The notes under the pieces were generated by a model. That model saw only the letters and a list, made by a program, of their open reading frames with translations. It was not told where the DNA came from and ran no database searches. A stretch of DNA of 64,000 bases from DTU052 sp050951725 (GTDB taxonomy: Bacteria > Bacillota > Syntrophomonadia > Syntrophomonadales > DTU052): assembly GCA_050951725.1 (NCBI GenBank), contig JBMNJO010000001.1, positions 1,054,001 to 1,118,000 on the forward strand, in the 5' to 3' direction. The position numbers and the translations under genes were made by a program. This document shows positions 7,668 through 16,290 of this stretch, piece by piece (position 1 is the first letter of the stretch; each line of letters begins with the position of its first letter).

Positions 7668-8567
7668 TCACCTCCGCAGGGCGGTAGCCAGCGGCATGGG
7701 CGCAGTAGTACCTGTAGGCTGTTGGAAATTCTTTTTACCAGTTATAATCTGCCGTTCGTCAGCTACAAAGCGGGCCACATACTCATCGGCCGGGTTGTTC
7801 ATGACCTCGGCAGGAGCACCCTGCTGTACAAACTCACCCTGCCTCATAACCGCCATACGGTCCCCCAGTCGGACAGCTTCACTCAGGTCATGGGTGACAA
7901 AGACAATGGTTTTCTTTTCATCTTTCAGCAAACGCATAATCGTCTCCTGCATCTCCCGCCGAATCAGGGGATCCAGGCCGCTGAACGGTTCATCCATCAG
8001 CAGGAGATCACTTCCCTGAACCAGGGCCCTGGCGATGCCGACTCTCTGGCGCATGCCTCCCGAAAGCTGTGAGGGATAGTACTTCTCCCAGCCCTCCAGA
8101 CCCACACGGACAATCGCATGGCGGGCTTTTTCCATCCTTTCCCGCAGCGGGACCCCGCGCAGTTTGAGCCCGAAAGCAACATTCTCCACCACATTGCGGT
8201 GAGGCAGTAACCCGTAGTGCTGAAAAACCATGGCCAGCTCCTGCCGCCGGAATTCGATGAGTTCTTTCTCATCCATCTGCAGCACGTTGCGCCCATTGAT
8301 GTTTATCTCTCCTTGATCAGGCTGATGCAGTCGGGGGATACACCTGATCAAGGTAGACTTACCACTGCCGGACAGTCCCATTATGACAAAGACCTCGCCC
8401 CGTCTGACCGAGAATGACACATCCCGGACTGCAAAAACCGCCCCTTCGTCCTGCAAACCCTGAATGGATTCGGGGTCCTCAAGTGTGAAATCATTTGGGT
8501 TCCTGGTAAATACCTTCCATAATCCCTCTACTTGCAACAGGATATCCTGGGTATCTCTATCCATCAT
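7668..8567 (-). CDS. opuAA: Glycine betaine ABC transporter ATP-binding protein (OpuAA/ProV type)
   Basis: Walker A is GLSGSGKST, the signature motif is LSGGMRQRVGIARAL and Walker B is LLLMDEPFSGLD, with a switch histidine in VTHDLSEAV. This powers osmoprotectant import. It has 299 residues and no room for the tandem CBS domains that sense ionic strength in OpuAA of Lactococcus and ProV, so osmotic regulation at protein level is probably weak or absent, leaving control to the riboswitch. Its start lies just two bases after the end of the binding-protein gene. Confidence 0.9.
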   Translation of the reverse strand: MMDRDTQDILLQVEGLWKVFTRNPNDFTLEDPESIQGLQDEGAVFAVRDVSFSVRRGEVFVIMGLSGSGKSTLIRCIPRLHQPDQGEININGRNVLQMDEKELIEFRRQELAMVFQHYGLLPHRNVVENVAFGLKLRGVPLRERMEKARHAIVRVGLEGWEKYYPSQLSGGMRQRVGIARALVQGSDLLLMDEPFSGLDPLIRREMQETIMRLLKDEKKTIVFVTHDLSEAVRLGDRMAVMRQGEFVQQGAPAEVMNNPADEYVARFVADERQIITGKKNFQQPTGTTAPMPLATALRR

Positions 8568-8569
8568 AG

Positions 8570-9631
8570 TTATTCAACCTCTTCCAATGCCTTCTCCACC
8601 TTGACCGCTACATCTTCCGGAATCCAGGACTTCCATACATCCGGGTATTTTTTGAGGAAATAGATGGCGGCCTCTTCCTCTCCGGTGTTGTTCTGGCTCA
8701 TATAGGCCAGAAAATCGTTATTCTGAGCCAGGGTGGTCTCGTAATTGGCGATTAACTCCACCACTTCCGGCGCGGAGGTCTCCAGGTCAACATGGATTGC
8801 TTTCTGGACTTTGGCCGCCGGGAAGGCACAGCCCTGGTTGGTGGGGTCTGCCCATACATCTGGATCATAAGGCGGTTCTTCCAGCAACGTCATGTCCAAC
8901 TGCCCCATAACCCAGTTGGGTTCCCAGTTATAACCGACCCAGGGTTCACCCTTTTCATAGGCACTTACCATGGAGGCCGACAGAGCCGAGTCTGAACCGG
9001 TACTGAATATGTTGAAGGTCTCATCCAGTCCATATGTTTTTATCTTGGTTTCGTTGATTTCAGTTACCGCCCAACCGGGAGGACTGTTATGAAAACGGCC
9101 CTTGGTGGGGACTTCTGGATCCTTGAACAGTTCCCAGTAACGGGGCAGGTCGGATACTGACTTCAGATCCGGAGCCACTGGCTCGATACCACGTTCAGGG
9201 TCACCCGTGATCATATAAGTGGGCACATACCATCCCTGCGGAGAATCCGGATAGTTGGAACCCAAGTCCTTTACCTTGCCGCTTGCCAGGGCCTCAGCCC
9301 ATGGTTCTTCGTAATTGTCTTTCCAGATTTCCATGGTGATATCCACGTTGCCTTGAATCTGCCCCTGCAATAGAGGGAGTGTTTCTCCAAAAATGTATTC
9401 CGGCTCAGGATAGCCGTAACCGTGTTGGAGAATGAAGCCTACAATACGATTATGGACCTTGACACTGTCCCAGGTAACATCGGCCATAACCAGTTTTTCC
9501 TTCTGCCCTTCCCCGTTTGATACACTGGGGTTCCCTCCACAACCAACAATAGACAAGCAAAATACAAGCAACACCATAACCAGCAACGGTTTAAATGCCG
9601 CTTTACCAAATATGTGGTTACGTCCAATCAT
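8570..9631 (-). CDS. opuAC: Glycine betaine ABC transporter substrate-binding lipoprotein (OpuAC/ProX type)
   Basis: The predicted lipoprotein has a signal ending LSIVGC, with the cysteine as lipidation site, then an OpuAC-type domain with aromatic-rich segments (WYVPTYMITG, WVGYNWEPNW) that could form the betaine cage. I start it at the ATG of 9629-9631 because GGAGGAGG lies a few bases upstream and the signal peptide follows at once; a 43-codon longer frame reads into the leader. The first position of the binding protein in the operon is unusual compared with opuA of Bacillus. Confidence 0.9.
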   Translation of the reverse strand: MIGRNHIFGKAAFKPLLVMVLLVFCLSIVGCGGNPSVSNGEGQKEKLVMADVTWDSVKVHNRIVGFILQHGYGYPEPEYIFGETLPLLQGQIQGNVDITMEIWKDNYEEPWAEALASGKVKDLGSNYPDSPQGWYVPTYMITGDPERGIEPVAPDLKSVSDLPRYWELFKDPEVPTKGRFHNSPPGWAVTEINETKIKTYGLDETFNIFSTGSDSALSASMVSAYEKGEPWVGYNWEPNWVMGQLDMTLLEEPPYDPDVWADPTNQGCAFPAAKVQKAIHVDLETSAPEVVELIANYETTLAQNNDFLAYMSQNNTGEEEAAIYFLKKYPDVWKSWIPEDVAVKVEKALEEVE

Positions 9632-9784
9632 GAAAAAACCTCCTCCGGCCAGAAACCGCATTACGCCGGGGAAAGAAGGTGAGAAATGAGATGACAGGCA
9701 ATGTATTAAGCCGTAAAAGAAATGCAAAAGGAAGAGCAGTGGTCTCCCAACCATTACCAAACCTATTCATACAATATGTTCCCA

Positions 9785-9908
9785 TTCTCGCCTACGAGGT
9801 TAGCTGACGGGCTCGGGCCTGGGTAGCCCTAATCCATAATCCAGGGTCAGGCTATATGGATATTCGCCCCTTATATTGGTTCCCCCGCGCTTCAACGCGA
9901 AGCTTCGG
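9785..9908 (-). promoter_or_regulatory. c-di-AMP riboswitch (ydaO/yuaA class)
   Basis: On the minus strand the conserved ydaO elements occur in order: TCGC then TTGAAGCGCGGGGGAACC, GGGGCGAAT, and CCGAGCCCGTCAGCTAACC followed by TCGTAGGCGA. The first and last elements can close the P1 helix (TCGC with GCGA). It lies about 150 bases upstream of the binding-protein start. Riboswitches of this class switch expression off when c-di-AMP binds, which fits a transporter that raises turgor. I see no clear terminator hairpin between 9640 and 9785. Confidence 0.9.
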
Positions 9909-10150
9909 CCATTTATTGGAATTATATTAACAGAGTATTCCTCTGATGACAAACTGAGTGAAAAGCCGTTTATTGGGAAGATGACTGCATTTAGGCATAA
10001 CTGCCGTAATTATCATTTAGATTCACACTATTAGCCCGGATTGCGGCATTGTTCAATCACAGGCAGCTGTGAGTTTTCTACCCATTACTGTGTCATTTCA
10101 CCATATTCCACAGAATAGACTTTACTACCATCTCTAAATTGAGGTTTTCA

Positions 10151-11110
10151 ATGGACCTTGACGCTTATGCCAAACTGTGTAAGGACCCGAAATATGGAGG
10201 CCGATTGGCATCGGTAGTCCTGCCCCGCCTGCGGGACTTTTTCGTGGATAAACAGTCCCGAAAGCCCCCGGTCATCTGGCTTGAAACCACCGGCTGCTCC
10301 GGTAATTCGGTCTCACTCTGGAACGCCGTTGGACCCGACCTGGGACAGATACTGGAAGATATGATTGACCTGCGCTACTGGAACTTTTTAATGGCGGCGC
10401 AGGACGACCGGGCAATTGAGCTGCTTCACACCGCTGCCGCCCGTGAAAAGGGCAGGTTTATACTGGTTGTGGAAGGGGCTATCGCCCTCAACGAGAAGTA
10501 CACGGTGGTCCACCGCCAGGCAGGACAGGACCATACTGCCCTGGAAATGGTCCGCCTTTTGGGCCGGACCGCCCGGCATGTGATGGCAGTCGGAACCTGT
10601 GCCTCCTTTGGCGGGCTTTCGGCAGCGCGGCCGAATCCATCCCGAAGTGTGAGTGTGGAAGAGGCCATCAAGCGTAAGGTTATTAAGGCCTCGGGCTGTC
10701 CGGCCAACCCTGACTGGATTATTGGTACCCTGGGACACCTGTTGATGTTTGGAGAGCCTGAACTGGAGGAGCATGGACGGCCCCGAATGTTTTATGGAGA
10801 AACGGTACACCGGCGCTGTACCCGCAGATCCTTTTTTGAACAGGGCATATTTGCTAAGTCTCTTGGTGATCCCGAATGCATGCTCCGTCTGGGTTGCAAG
10901 GGACCGGTGACCGCGGCCGACTGCCCCACCCGCCAGTGGAACAGCTATGTCAGCTGGCCAGTAGAAGCCAATACTCCCTGTATCGGGTGTACCAATCCCG
11001 GCTTTCCCGACCAGATGGAACCCTTTTTTGAGCCCCTGCGGCCGACCCGTCTGATGGAGCGCTTGCGTCGCAATAGATCCAGTCTGCCGGGAGGAGGTGA
11101 CCAGCAATGA
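10151..11110 (+). CDS. [NiFe] hydrogenase small subunit, without Tat signal
   Basis: The iron-sulfur subunit carries the proximal-cluster start ETTGCSGNSVSLWNA and the following VGTCASFGG. The C-terminal part supplies medial and distal cluster ligands: ETVHRRCTRRSFFEQG, GCKGP, DCPTRQWN and TPCIGCTNPGFPD. The arrangement is that of group 1/2 respiratory or uptake enzymes. There is no twin-arginine signal and no C-terminal membrane helix, so the enzyme looks cytoplasmic. I prefer the ATG at 10151 (GAGG six bases upstream) to a TTG at 10139. It overlaps the large subunit by ATGA. The physiological partner is not visible. Confidence 0.88.
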   Translation: MDLDAYAKLCKDPKYGGRLASVVLPRLRDFFVDKQSRKPPVIWLETTGCSGNSVSLWNAVGPDLGQILEDMIDLRYWNFLMAAQDDRAIELLHTAAAREKGRFILVVEGAIALNEKYTVVHRQAGQDHTALEMVRLLGRTARHVMAVGTCASFGGLSAARPNPSRSVSVEEAIKRKVIKASGCPANPDWIIGTLGHLLMFGEPELEEHGRPRMFYGETVHRRCTRRSFFEQGIFAKSLGDPECMLRLGCKGPVTAADCPTRQWNSYVSWPVEANTPCIGCTNPGFPDQMEPFFEPLRPTRLMERLRRNRSSLPGGGDQQ

Positions 11111-12495
11111 CTCTAACCCGCATCGAGCTCAGTCCCATCACCCGGATCAGCGGCCTGCTGAGTGTCGAGGCAGAACTGTCAAACCGTATGGTAACCAGTG
11201 CACAGGTCAAGGGTACGATGTTTCGCGGGTTCGAGATCATGCTTCCCGGCCGCAAGATACTGGACGCTCCCTATTTTACCCAGCGCATCTGCGGAATCTG
11301 TTCGCTGGCGCACGGACTGACAGCCAGCAAGGCAGTGGAATATGCCTGCCAGGTGAAGATCCCTCCATCTGTCGAACTGCTGCGTAATGTGCTCCTTGGT
11401 TTCGAAATTCTGCAGAACCATATCCGCCACTTCTACCTGCTGGTTCTGCCGGATTATGTAGAAAGCCAGGCCCTCCCTTTCCAACCGGGGGGCGGAGGAG
11501 ATTATCGTTTCTCTCTGGCCGAGACCCATCGTCTGGTTTCTCACTATTACGAAGCCATTGAGGTAAGCCTTCTCTGTCACCAGAGTATTGCGTTATTCGG
11601 CGGCAAGGCTCCTCACCAGCATGGCATCGTGCCGGGCGGCGCAGCGGTAGGCCCCCGGAGTGATCTTGTACTGAAAGCCTTGGCCAATCTGGACATTATA
11701 AATACTTTTCTGGAACAGAAACTGGCCCGCGATGTCGAGCTCCTCTCCTATCGTTATGAGGACTACTTTGCCCTGGGTGCAGGGCCCTCAAATTACCTGT
11801 CTTTTGGGCTTTATACAAATCCAAGCACCGGAGAACCACTGGTCCCTAGAGGCGTGTTCTATAACGGCGCCCGGCACCCGCTCGATCTGAACCTGATAAG
11901 TTTGGATATAGACCATTCCTGGTTTATCATCAGTGATTCAGACGGTCAGGTATTGCCGGTTTCAAACAAGCCGGGAGGCTACTCCTGGGTAAAGGCCCCC
12001 CGCTACAATGGGAAGGTCATGGAAGTAGGTCCCCTCGCCCGGATGATCGTAGCCGGGCTCATGCCTATCCGCTCATCCACCATGGACCGGATCATCGCCC
12101 GGGCCCGGGAAACAGTCTGGACAGGCAGCATGATTGGGGAGTGGCTGTCCCAGCTTGACCCTGCCATGCCTAAACCGCAAAGTTGCAACCAAACCAGTCG
12201 CAGCCCGGCCTATGGAGCCATAGAAGTCCTACGGGGTTCTTTGCTGCACCGTCTGGTCAGTGAAGGGGATACTATCACCAGTTACGAGATCATCACCCCT
12301 TCAGAATGGAATTTCTCTCCCCGGGACAGCAAGGAACAGTCAGGAGCCGCCGAGGCAGCTCTGACCGGATTGAAGGTAAAGAATATGGACCGCCCGGTTG
12401 AAATCTACCGCACGTTGCGGTCCTTTGACCCCTGCATATCATGTGCCACTCACTTGGTAAAACTGGAAAACGGCGAACGGTTCGTGGTGGAATGA
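11107..12495 (+). CDS. [NiFe] hydrogenase large subunit
   Basis: The nickel-iron active site is held by the N-terminal RICGICSLAHG (Cys62, Cys65) and the C-terminal DPCISCATH (Cys443, Cys446), so all four ligands are present. Thirteen residues follow the final histidine, the usual substrate for a maturation endopeptidase. The 462-residue length is on the short side for group 1. It starts within the small-subunit stop codon (ATGA), so the two are coupled. No maturation protease or cytochrome b gene is adjacent; hypA and hypB lie 4 kb away. No obvious terminator follows before the sigK promoter. Confidence 0.9.
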   Translation: MTLTRIELSPITRISGLLSVEAELSNRMVTSAQVKGTMFRGFEIMLPGRKILDAPYFTQRICGICSLAHGLTASKAVEYACQVKIPPSVELLRNVLLGFEILQNHIRHFYLLVLPDYVESQALPFQPGGGGDYRFSLAETHRLVSHYYEAIEVSLLCHQSIALFGGKAPHQHGIVPGGAAVGPRSDLVLKALANLDIINTFLEQKLARDVELLSYRYEDYFALGAGPSNYLSFGLYTNPSTGEPLVPRGVFYNGARHPLDLNLISLDIDHSWFIISDSDGQVLPVSNKPGGYSWVKAPRYNGKVMEVGPLARMIVAGLMPIRSSTMDRIIARARETVWTGSMIGEWLSQLDPAMPKPQSCNQTSRSPAYGAIEVLRGSLLHRLVSEGDTITSYEIITPSEWNFSPRDSKEQSGAAEAALTGLKVKNMDRPVEIYRTLRSFDPCISCATHLVKLENGERFVVE

Positions 12496-12513
12496 ACAGG
12501 TAGAAAATAACAG

Positions 12514-12543
12514 ACAATTTTCGACTAACACCTTCATACTATA
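12514..12543 (+). promoter_or_regulatory. Possible SigE/SigK promoter of sigK
   Basis: CATACTATA at 12535-12543 fits the SigK -10 pattern CATANNNTA, with AC at 12514-12515 about 18-19 bases upstream as the short -35. It lies 30 bases before the sigK start. In Bacillus sigK is read by SigE and then by SigK, so autoregulation here would be expected. The match is by eye only. Confidence 0.5.
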
Positions 12544-12573
12544 GTAGGGCGCGACACAAATGGAGGTGTTAGT

Positions 12574-13266
12574 TTGACCATAGCGGGTTGGATTATCTTC
12601 CTGGGGTCCGTCTTAAAGGGGTCACTTCTGCTATTTTCCTACCTGAACAATCTTACCTTCCCTCAGCCTTTGGACGAGGCTGGCGAACGCGAGTGCCTGA
12701 GAAAGATCAGAAATGGCGACGAAGAAGCCAGGAACATCCTGATAGAACGTAACCTGCGCCTGGTAGCACACGTTATCAAGAAGTACGAGGGCACTGGCGA
12801 AGATGTGGAGGACCTGATCTCTATCGGCACTATCGGACTTATTAAAGCCATCAACACGTTTGACGAAAACCGGGGCACCAGATTGGCAACTTATGCGGCT
12901 CGCTGTATTGAAAATGAAGTCCTCATGCATTTGAGAAATCTGAAAAAGACCCGGGCAGAGGTGTCAATCTACGATCCTATTGGGCTTGACAAGGAAGGCA
13001 ACGAGATTTCACTGATTGATGTGTTATTTGCCGACAATGACATCCTGGAAACAGTCGACATGAAGATGCAGGAAGAGAAGATTGTTCAAAAGATGAGTGC
13101 TCTCAGCAAACGCGAGCGGCAGGTGATCGAGATGAGGTACGGGCTTTTCTCCGGTCTCAAAGAAACCCAGCGCGATATCGCCAAGAAACTGGGCATCTCC
13201 AGGTCTTATGTATCACGCATCGAAAAAAAGGCGATCAACAAGCTGATCAAGGAGTTATCGTTTTAG
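12574..13266 (+). CDS. sigK: RNA polymerase sporulation sigma factor SigK (pro-sigma-K)
   Basis: The late mother-cell sigma factor has its hydrophobic pro-sequence (residues 1-33, including GWIIFLGSVLKGSLLLFSYL), which in Bacillus is removed at the membrane by SpoIVFB. Sigma region 2 follows (EDLISIGTIGLIKAINTFD) and region 4 lies at the end (QRDIAKKLGISRSYVSRIEK). The gene is continuous, with no skin-type insertion. The start is TTG with GGAGG seven bases before it. A 90-bp fragment of this gene is repeated at 16124-16213, on the far side of a broken fadD gene. Confidence 0.95.
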   Translation: MTIAGWIIFLGSVLKGSLLLFSYLNNLTFPQPLDEAGERECLRKIRNGDEEARNILIERNLRLVAHVIKKYEGTGEDVEDLISIGTIGLIKAINTFDENRGTRLATYAARCIENEVLMHLRNLKKTRAEVSIYDPIGLDKEGNEISLIDVLFADNDILETVDMKMQEEKIVQKMSALSKRERQVIEMRYGLFSGLKETQRDIAKKLGISRSYVSRIEKKAINKLIKELSF

Positions 13267-13310
13267 TTATTAACAGGTACTTTCTTGAAACGTTAAAATA
13301 CTCCTTATTG

Positions 13311-13336
13311 CCGGGCATACTGCCCGGTTTTATTTT
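13311..13336 (+). terminator. Intrinsic terminator of sigK
   Basis: CCGGGC and GCCCGG form a hairpin with a five-base loop followed by TTTTATTTT, 44 bases after the sigK stop. Confidence 0.8.
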
Positions 13337-13477
13337 GCTCCCAGTGATACAGTGGTGGTCCGGAAATGTCTTACCCTACAGTTCTTGCTGAAGCATACCC
13401 CTCTTTGCTTGCGGATCATCCTTCTGCTGGTCAGGCGATAAGAGCTCTTTCAACTCATCAACTCAAATATGAAAGCG

Positions 13478-13502
13478 AAAAAGCCCGCTTTGCAGCGAGC
13501 TT
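13478..13502 (-). terminator. Intrinsic terminator of the broken fadD gene
   Basis: On the minus strand AAGCTCGCT, a short loop, AGCGGGCTT and a TTTTT run form a hairpin with one G-T pair. A very similar block (13469-13517) recurs at 16222-16272 below rsgI. The rest of 13267-13669 has no convincing gene; a 77-codon frame there runs through this terminator. Confidence 0.65.
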
Positions 13503-13669
13503 CGTATATGTAATCCATATAGTGCAGGAATTCATTCATTGGTGCATATGCAATCAATTGTATGAACGCATCGGTAAAGACTTTCATCGGTTTATCTAAC
13601 GCCTGGAGCACTAATCTCAGCGCTGGCAATTACAACCTTTTGCCAACTATATAATCCTTTCATCCGGTA

Positions 13670-15667
13670 CTAAACATAAAGGGAGTCGATCTCTTCTTTG
13701 TATTTTGCATGGATGACTTTCAGTTTTAATTTCATTGATGCAGTGACTTCCCCTTCTTCTTCTGTAAAACGTCTGGGTAATAACCTGAAACGCTTTATAG
13801 TTTCATGCTTTTCCACCCGTTCATTTACTTTGTCTATGGCATTTTGGATTACCCTTTGGACCAAATCGTGATTGATCACATCTTCTCCCACTGCTACAGT
13901 CGCTGGCATTCCATTTAATAAACCAGCCTTAATTTTGCTTTGATCATAAGGCACGGCTGCTTGCGTTAACACAGCGAGAACAGCATCGTAATTTGGTACG
14001 ATCAATGCCGCTACATACTTGCGATCCTGACCGACAACCACAATCTGTTCAATTAAACCTTGGCTGTCACAGAGGGATTCGAGGAGGGACATAGGCACAT
14101 TCTTCCCCGTATCCAGGACAATAAGAGATTTCTTTCGGTCTACGATCCTTATATAACCACAGTCCGATATCTCAGCAATATCGCCGGTACGGAAAAAACC
14201 ATCCTCCGTAAAACCTTCCTGCGTTGCTTTCTCGTTCTTGTAATACTCAGTAATTATCCCATTACCACGTAATAGGAGTTCTCCATCGTCATCCAACCTG
14301 TATTCCACACCGGGATTCAATTGCGACGTAAAGCCCGGTAGAGTAGCGCTAGGTGTGGCATTGGTTATACCCGCGGCGGTTTCCGTCAAACCGTAGCCAT
14401 ATCCCACAAAAAACCCAATCCCGATTAGTTTCCTGTGCAGTATTGGATCCAAAGCGGCACCTCCACAATTCATCTCCTTCAGTCGACCGCCGAAGAAATT
14501 GTGAATACGCCAGAATACTTTATTGTAGGCGTCTATCCACTCCCGTTGCAGTTCGCCTTCCAACTGTTTAGGAATAGGAATATTGGTATTGATACACCCG
14601 TCTTCATTCTCCATGGCATAGGTGGCTCGTACTGCCACATCCATGGCCCAGTCCCACAGTTTTCTCCCTTGCTCGGTTTCGGTGAATCTTCTTTCAATCC
14701 CCAGTAGTAACCGGGAAAGGAGACGGGGTACGAACATTTGACCCGTGGGACGAATCACCTGATAATCTTCGGCTAACGATTTTACCTCGGAGAACCCCAA
14801 TATGCCCCCAACGGATATACCCACATAATACGTATTACATTTTTCCACGATGTGCGAGAGGGGAAGAGCACATATGAGGACGGTATCGCAGGATATTACA
14901 TGTCCACAATTAAAATAGTGTTTCATGGACCGGGTGCAGCCATAACAGAGATTTTTATGTGAGTGCATTACACCCTTCAAATCGCCGGTTGTTCCAGAAG
15001 TGTATACCAGAGCGGCGGGGTCAGTGCCTTTTAAGGCTGCTGTTCGGGCATTTAACAACGGTAAGTATTCGGAACGTGAGGATTGCCCTAACGCGATAAG
15101 TTCCTCAAGTCCCCAAATATCCTTCCCATTGCCAACAAAATTCTTTTCCATACAAACCAGGTATGTGCAACGTGTGGAGAGATCCCGACGGAAGCTAACA
15201 ACCTCCAACAGGCTGTCTATTGTGTCAACAAACAACATTTTTACTTCGGCGTGATTCACGATAAAGGTCGTCTCGCGTTGGGAAAGTGACGCGTGGAGTG
15301 AGGTGGTAACACAACCCGCCATGAGGGTTGCCAGGTCAGCCCAGGTCCATTGGGCGCTGGTGTGGGCTTTGATTCCGGTCCGGTCGCCAGCCTGCATTCC
15401 CAGCTTGATCAAGCGCCAGGGCGAGGTTCTCGGTGCGGTAAGACTAAGTCATCATAGCTGATGATTTTCCATTCTCCATCGTCCTTATACATCTGCGCAC
15501 TTCGGCCACCAAAGTTCGATCGAGTGTTGTACAACATATGCGGGATGGTATGGATTTCGTCGTCAAACTTTCTGAAGAAGGCTGTGCATGAATAATTCGG
15601 TGTTCTCTCGTCGAGCGTTGAAATCATCCTCGAAGATTGAAAGTACTGGATTCTTGTCCTTATACAT
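13670..15667 (-). pseudogene. Long-chain acyl-CoA synthetase (FadD type) with three 5' frameshifts
   Basis: The frames together give an AMP-forming acyl-CoA ligase of about 665 residues. It begins at an ATG at 15665-15667 (AAGGGGGATTACA before it) with MYKDKNPVLSIFEDDFNARR. One extra base near 15565, one near 15440-15447 and one near 15409-15412 then break the frame; removing each restores DDEIHTIPHMLYNT, KIISYDDL, ENLALAL and IKLGMQAGDR in register. The remaining 580 codons are intact, with the AMP-binding YTSGTTGDLKG, GYGLTETAAG and GFFRTGDIAEI motifs and a normal C-terminus. It is either recently inactivated or carries sequencing errors. It lies between sigK and a sigK fragment. Confidence 0.8.
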
Positions 15668-16123
15668 TGTAATCCCCCTTACCTTGAATTATCATCAATG
15701 CATGCTACAAAACACACGATCCTCCTTTCCGTTTAATAAACTCTCGGCATTCGCCGATGTAAGCAACTTTCGTGCATCCCCGACTACGTTGCTTTTCTTT
15801 GTCGATAAACTCTGAACCAGTTACTGCGAGGGGGATAAACGCTGAGGGTTTATAAAGCTGAACACCCTTTACAATTCTTGATTTGTCTGATGCGATGCCA
15901 TATGCGAGATGTAGGATCCCTGTATTACATTTGATAAACTGACAACTTCCAGTACTCTTCCCCGACACAAGAGAGTTTCGCCAGAATACATGCAATAATC
16001 ATTTTTTTCTTATTGTTCTCACATTGTTTTTCTACTTTCTACTATACGTTTGGAATTCCTCTATCAATAATGGTCACAATTTGTCATTTTTCCTCTATTG
16101 GGGTCTTTTCTTTTGCATGGCGG
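15668..16123. other. AT-rich gap with no convincing gene
   Basis: This stretch precedes the broken fadD gene. A 96-codon minus-strand frame at 15705-15995 has no recognisable motif and unusual composition; I do not support it. It probably contains the fadD promoter and decayed sequence left by the rearrangement that duplicated part of sigK. Confidence 0.4.
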
Positions 16124-16213
16124 GACAATGACATCGTGGAAACAGTAGACATTAAAATACAGGAAGAGAAGATTGTTCAAAAGATGAGTGCTCTCAGCCA
16201 ACGTGAGCGGCAG
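16124..16213 (+). pseudogene. sigK: 90-bp internal fragment of sigK
   Basis: This segment matches 13033-13122 of sigK with seven mismatches in 90 bases and no gaps (both contain AAGATTGTTCAAAAGATGAG). It encodes a piece of the linker between sigma regions 3 and 4 and has neither start nor end. Nine bases later a second block (16222-16272) matches the terminator region at 13469-13517. In the copy the intervening 345 bp are missing, so it is a duplication with an internal deletion. Confidence 0.8.
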
Positions 16214-16230
16214 ACAACAAAACATAAAAG

Positions 16231-16257
16231 CGAAAAAGCCCGCTAAACAGCGAGCTT
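16231..16257 (-). terminator. Intrinsic terminator of sigI-rsgI
   Basis: AAGCTCGCT, loop GTTT, AGCGGGCTT and a T run on the minus strand form a hairpin 34 bases after the rsgI stop. It is a near copy of the terminator at 13478-13502. Confidence 0.65.
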
Positions 16258-16290
16258 CTAATATGTAAACTATAAAAACCGATAGTATGA

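Noticed and set aside
12574..16213. A skin-like element in sigK
   Set aside because: sigK at 12574-13266 is complete, and the second segment is a 90-bp fragment without recombinase genes.
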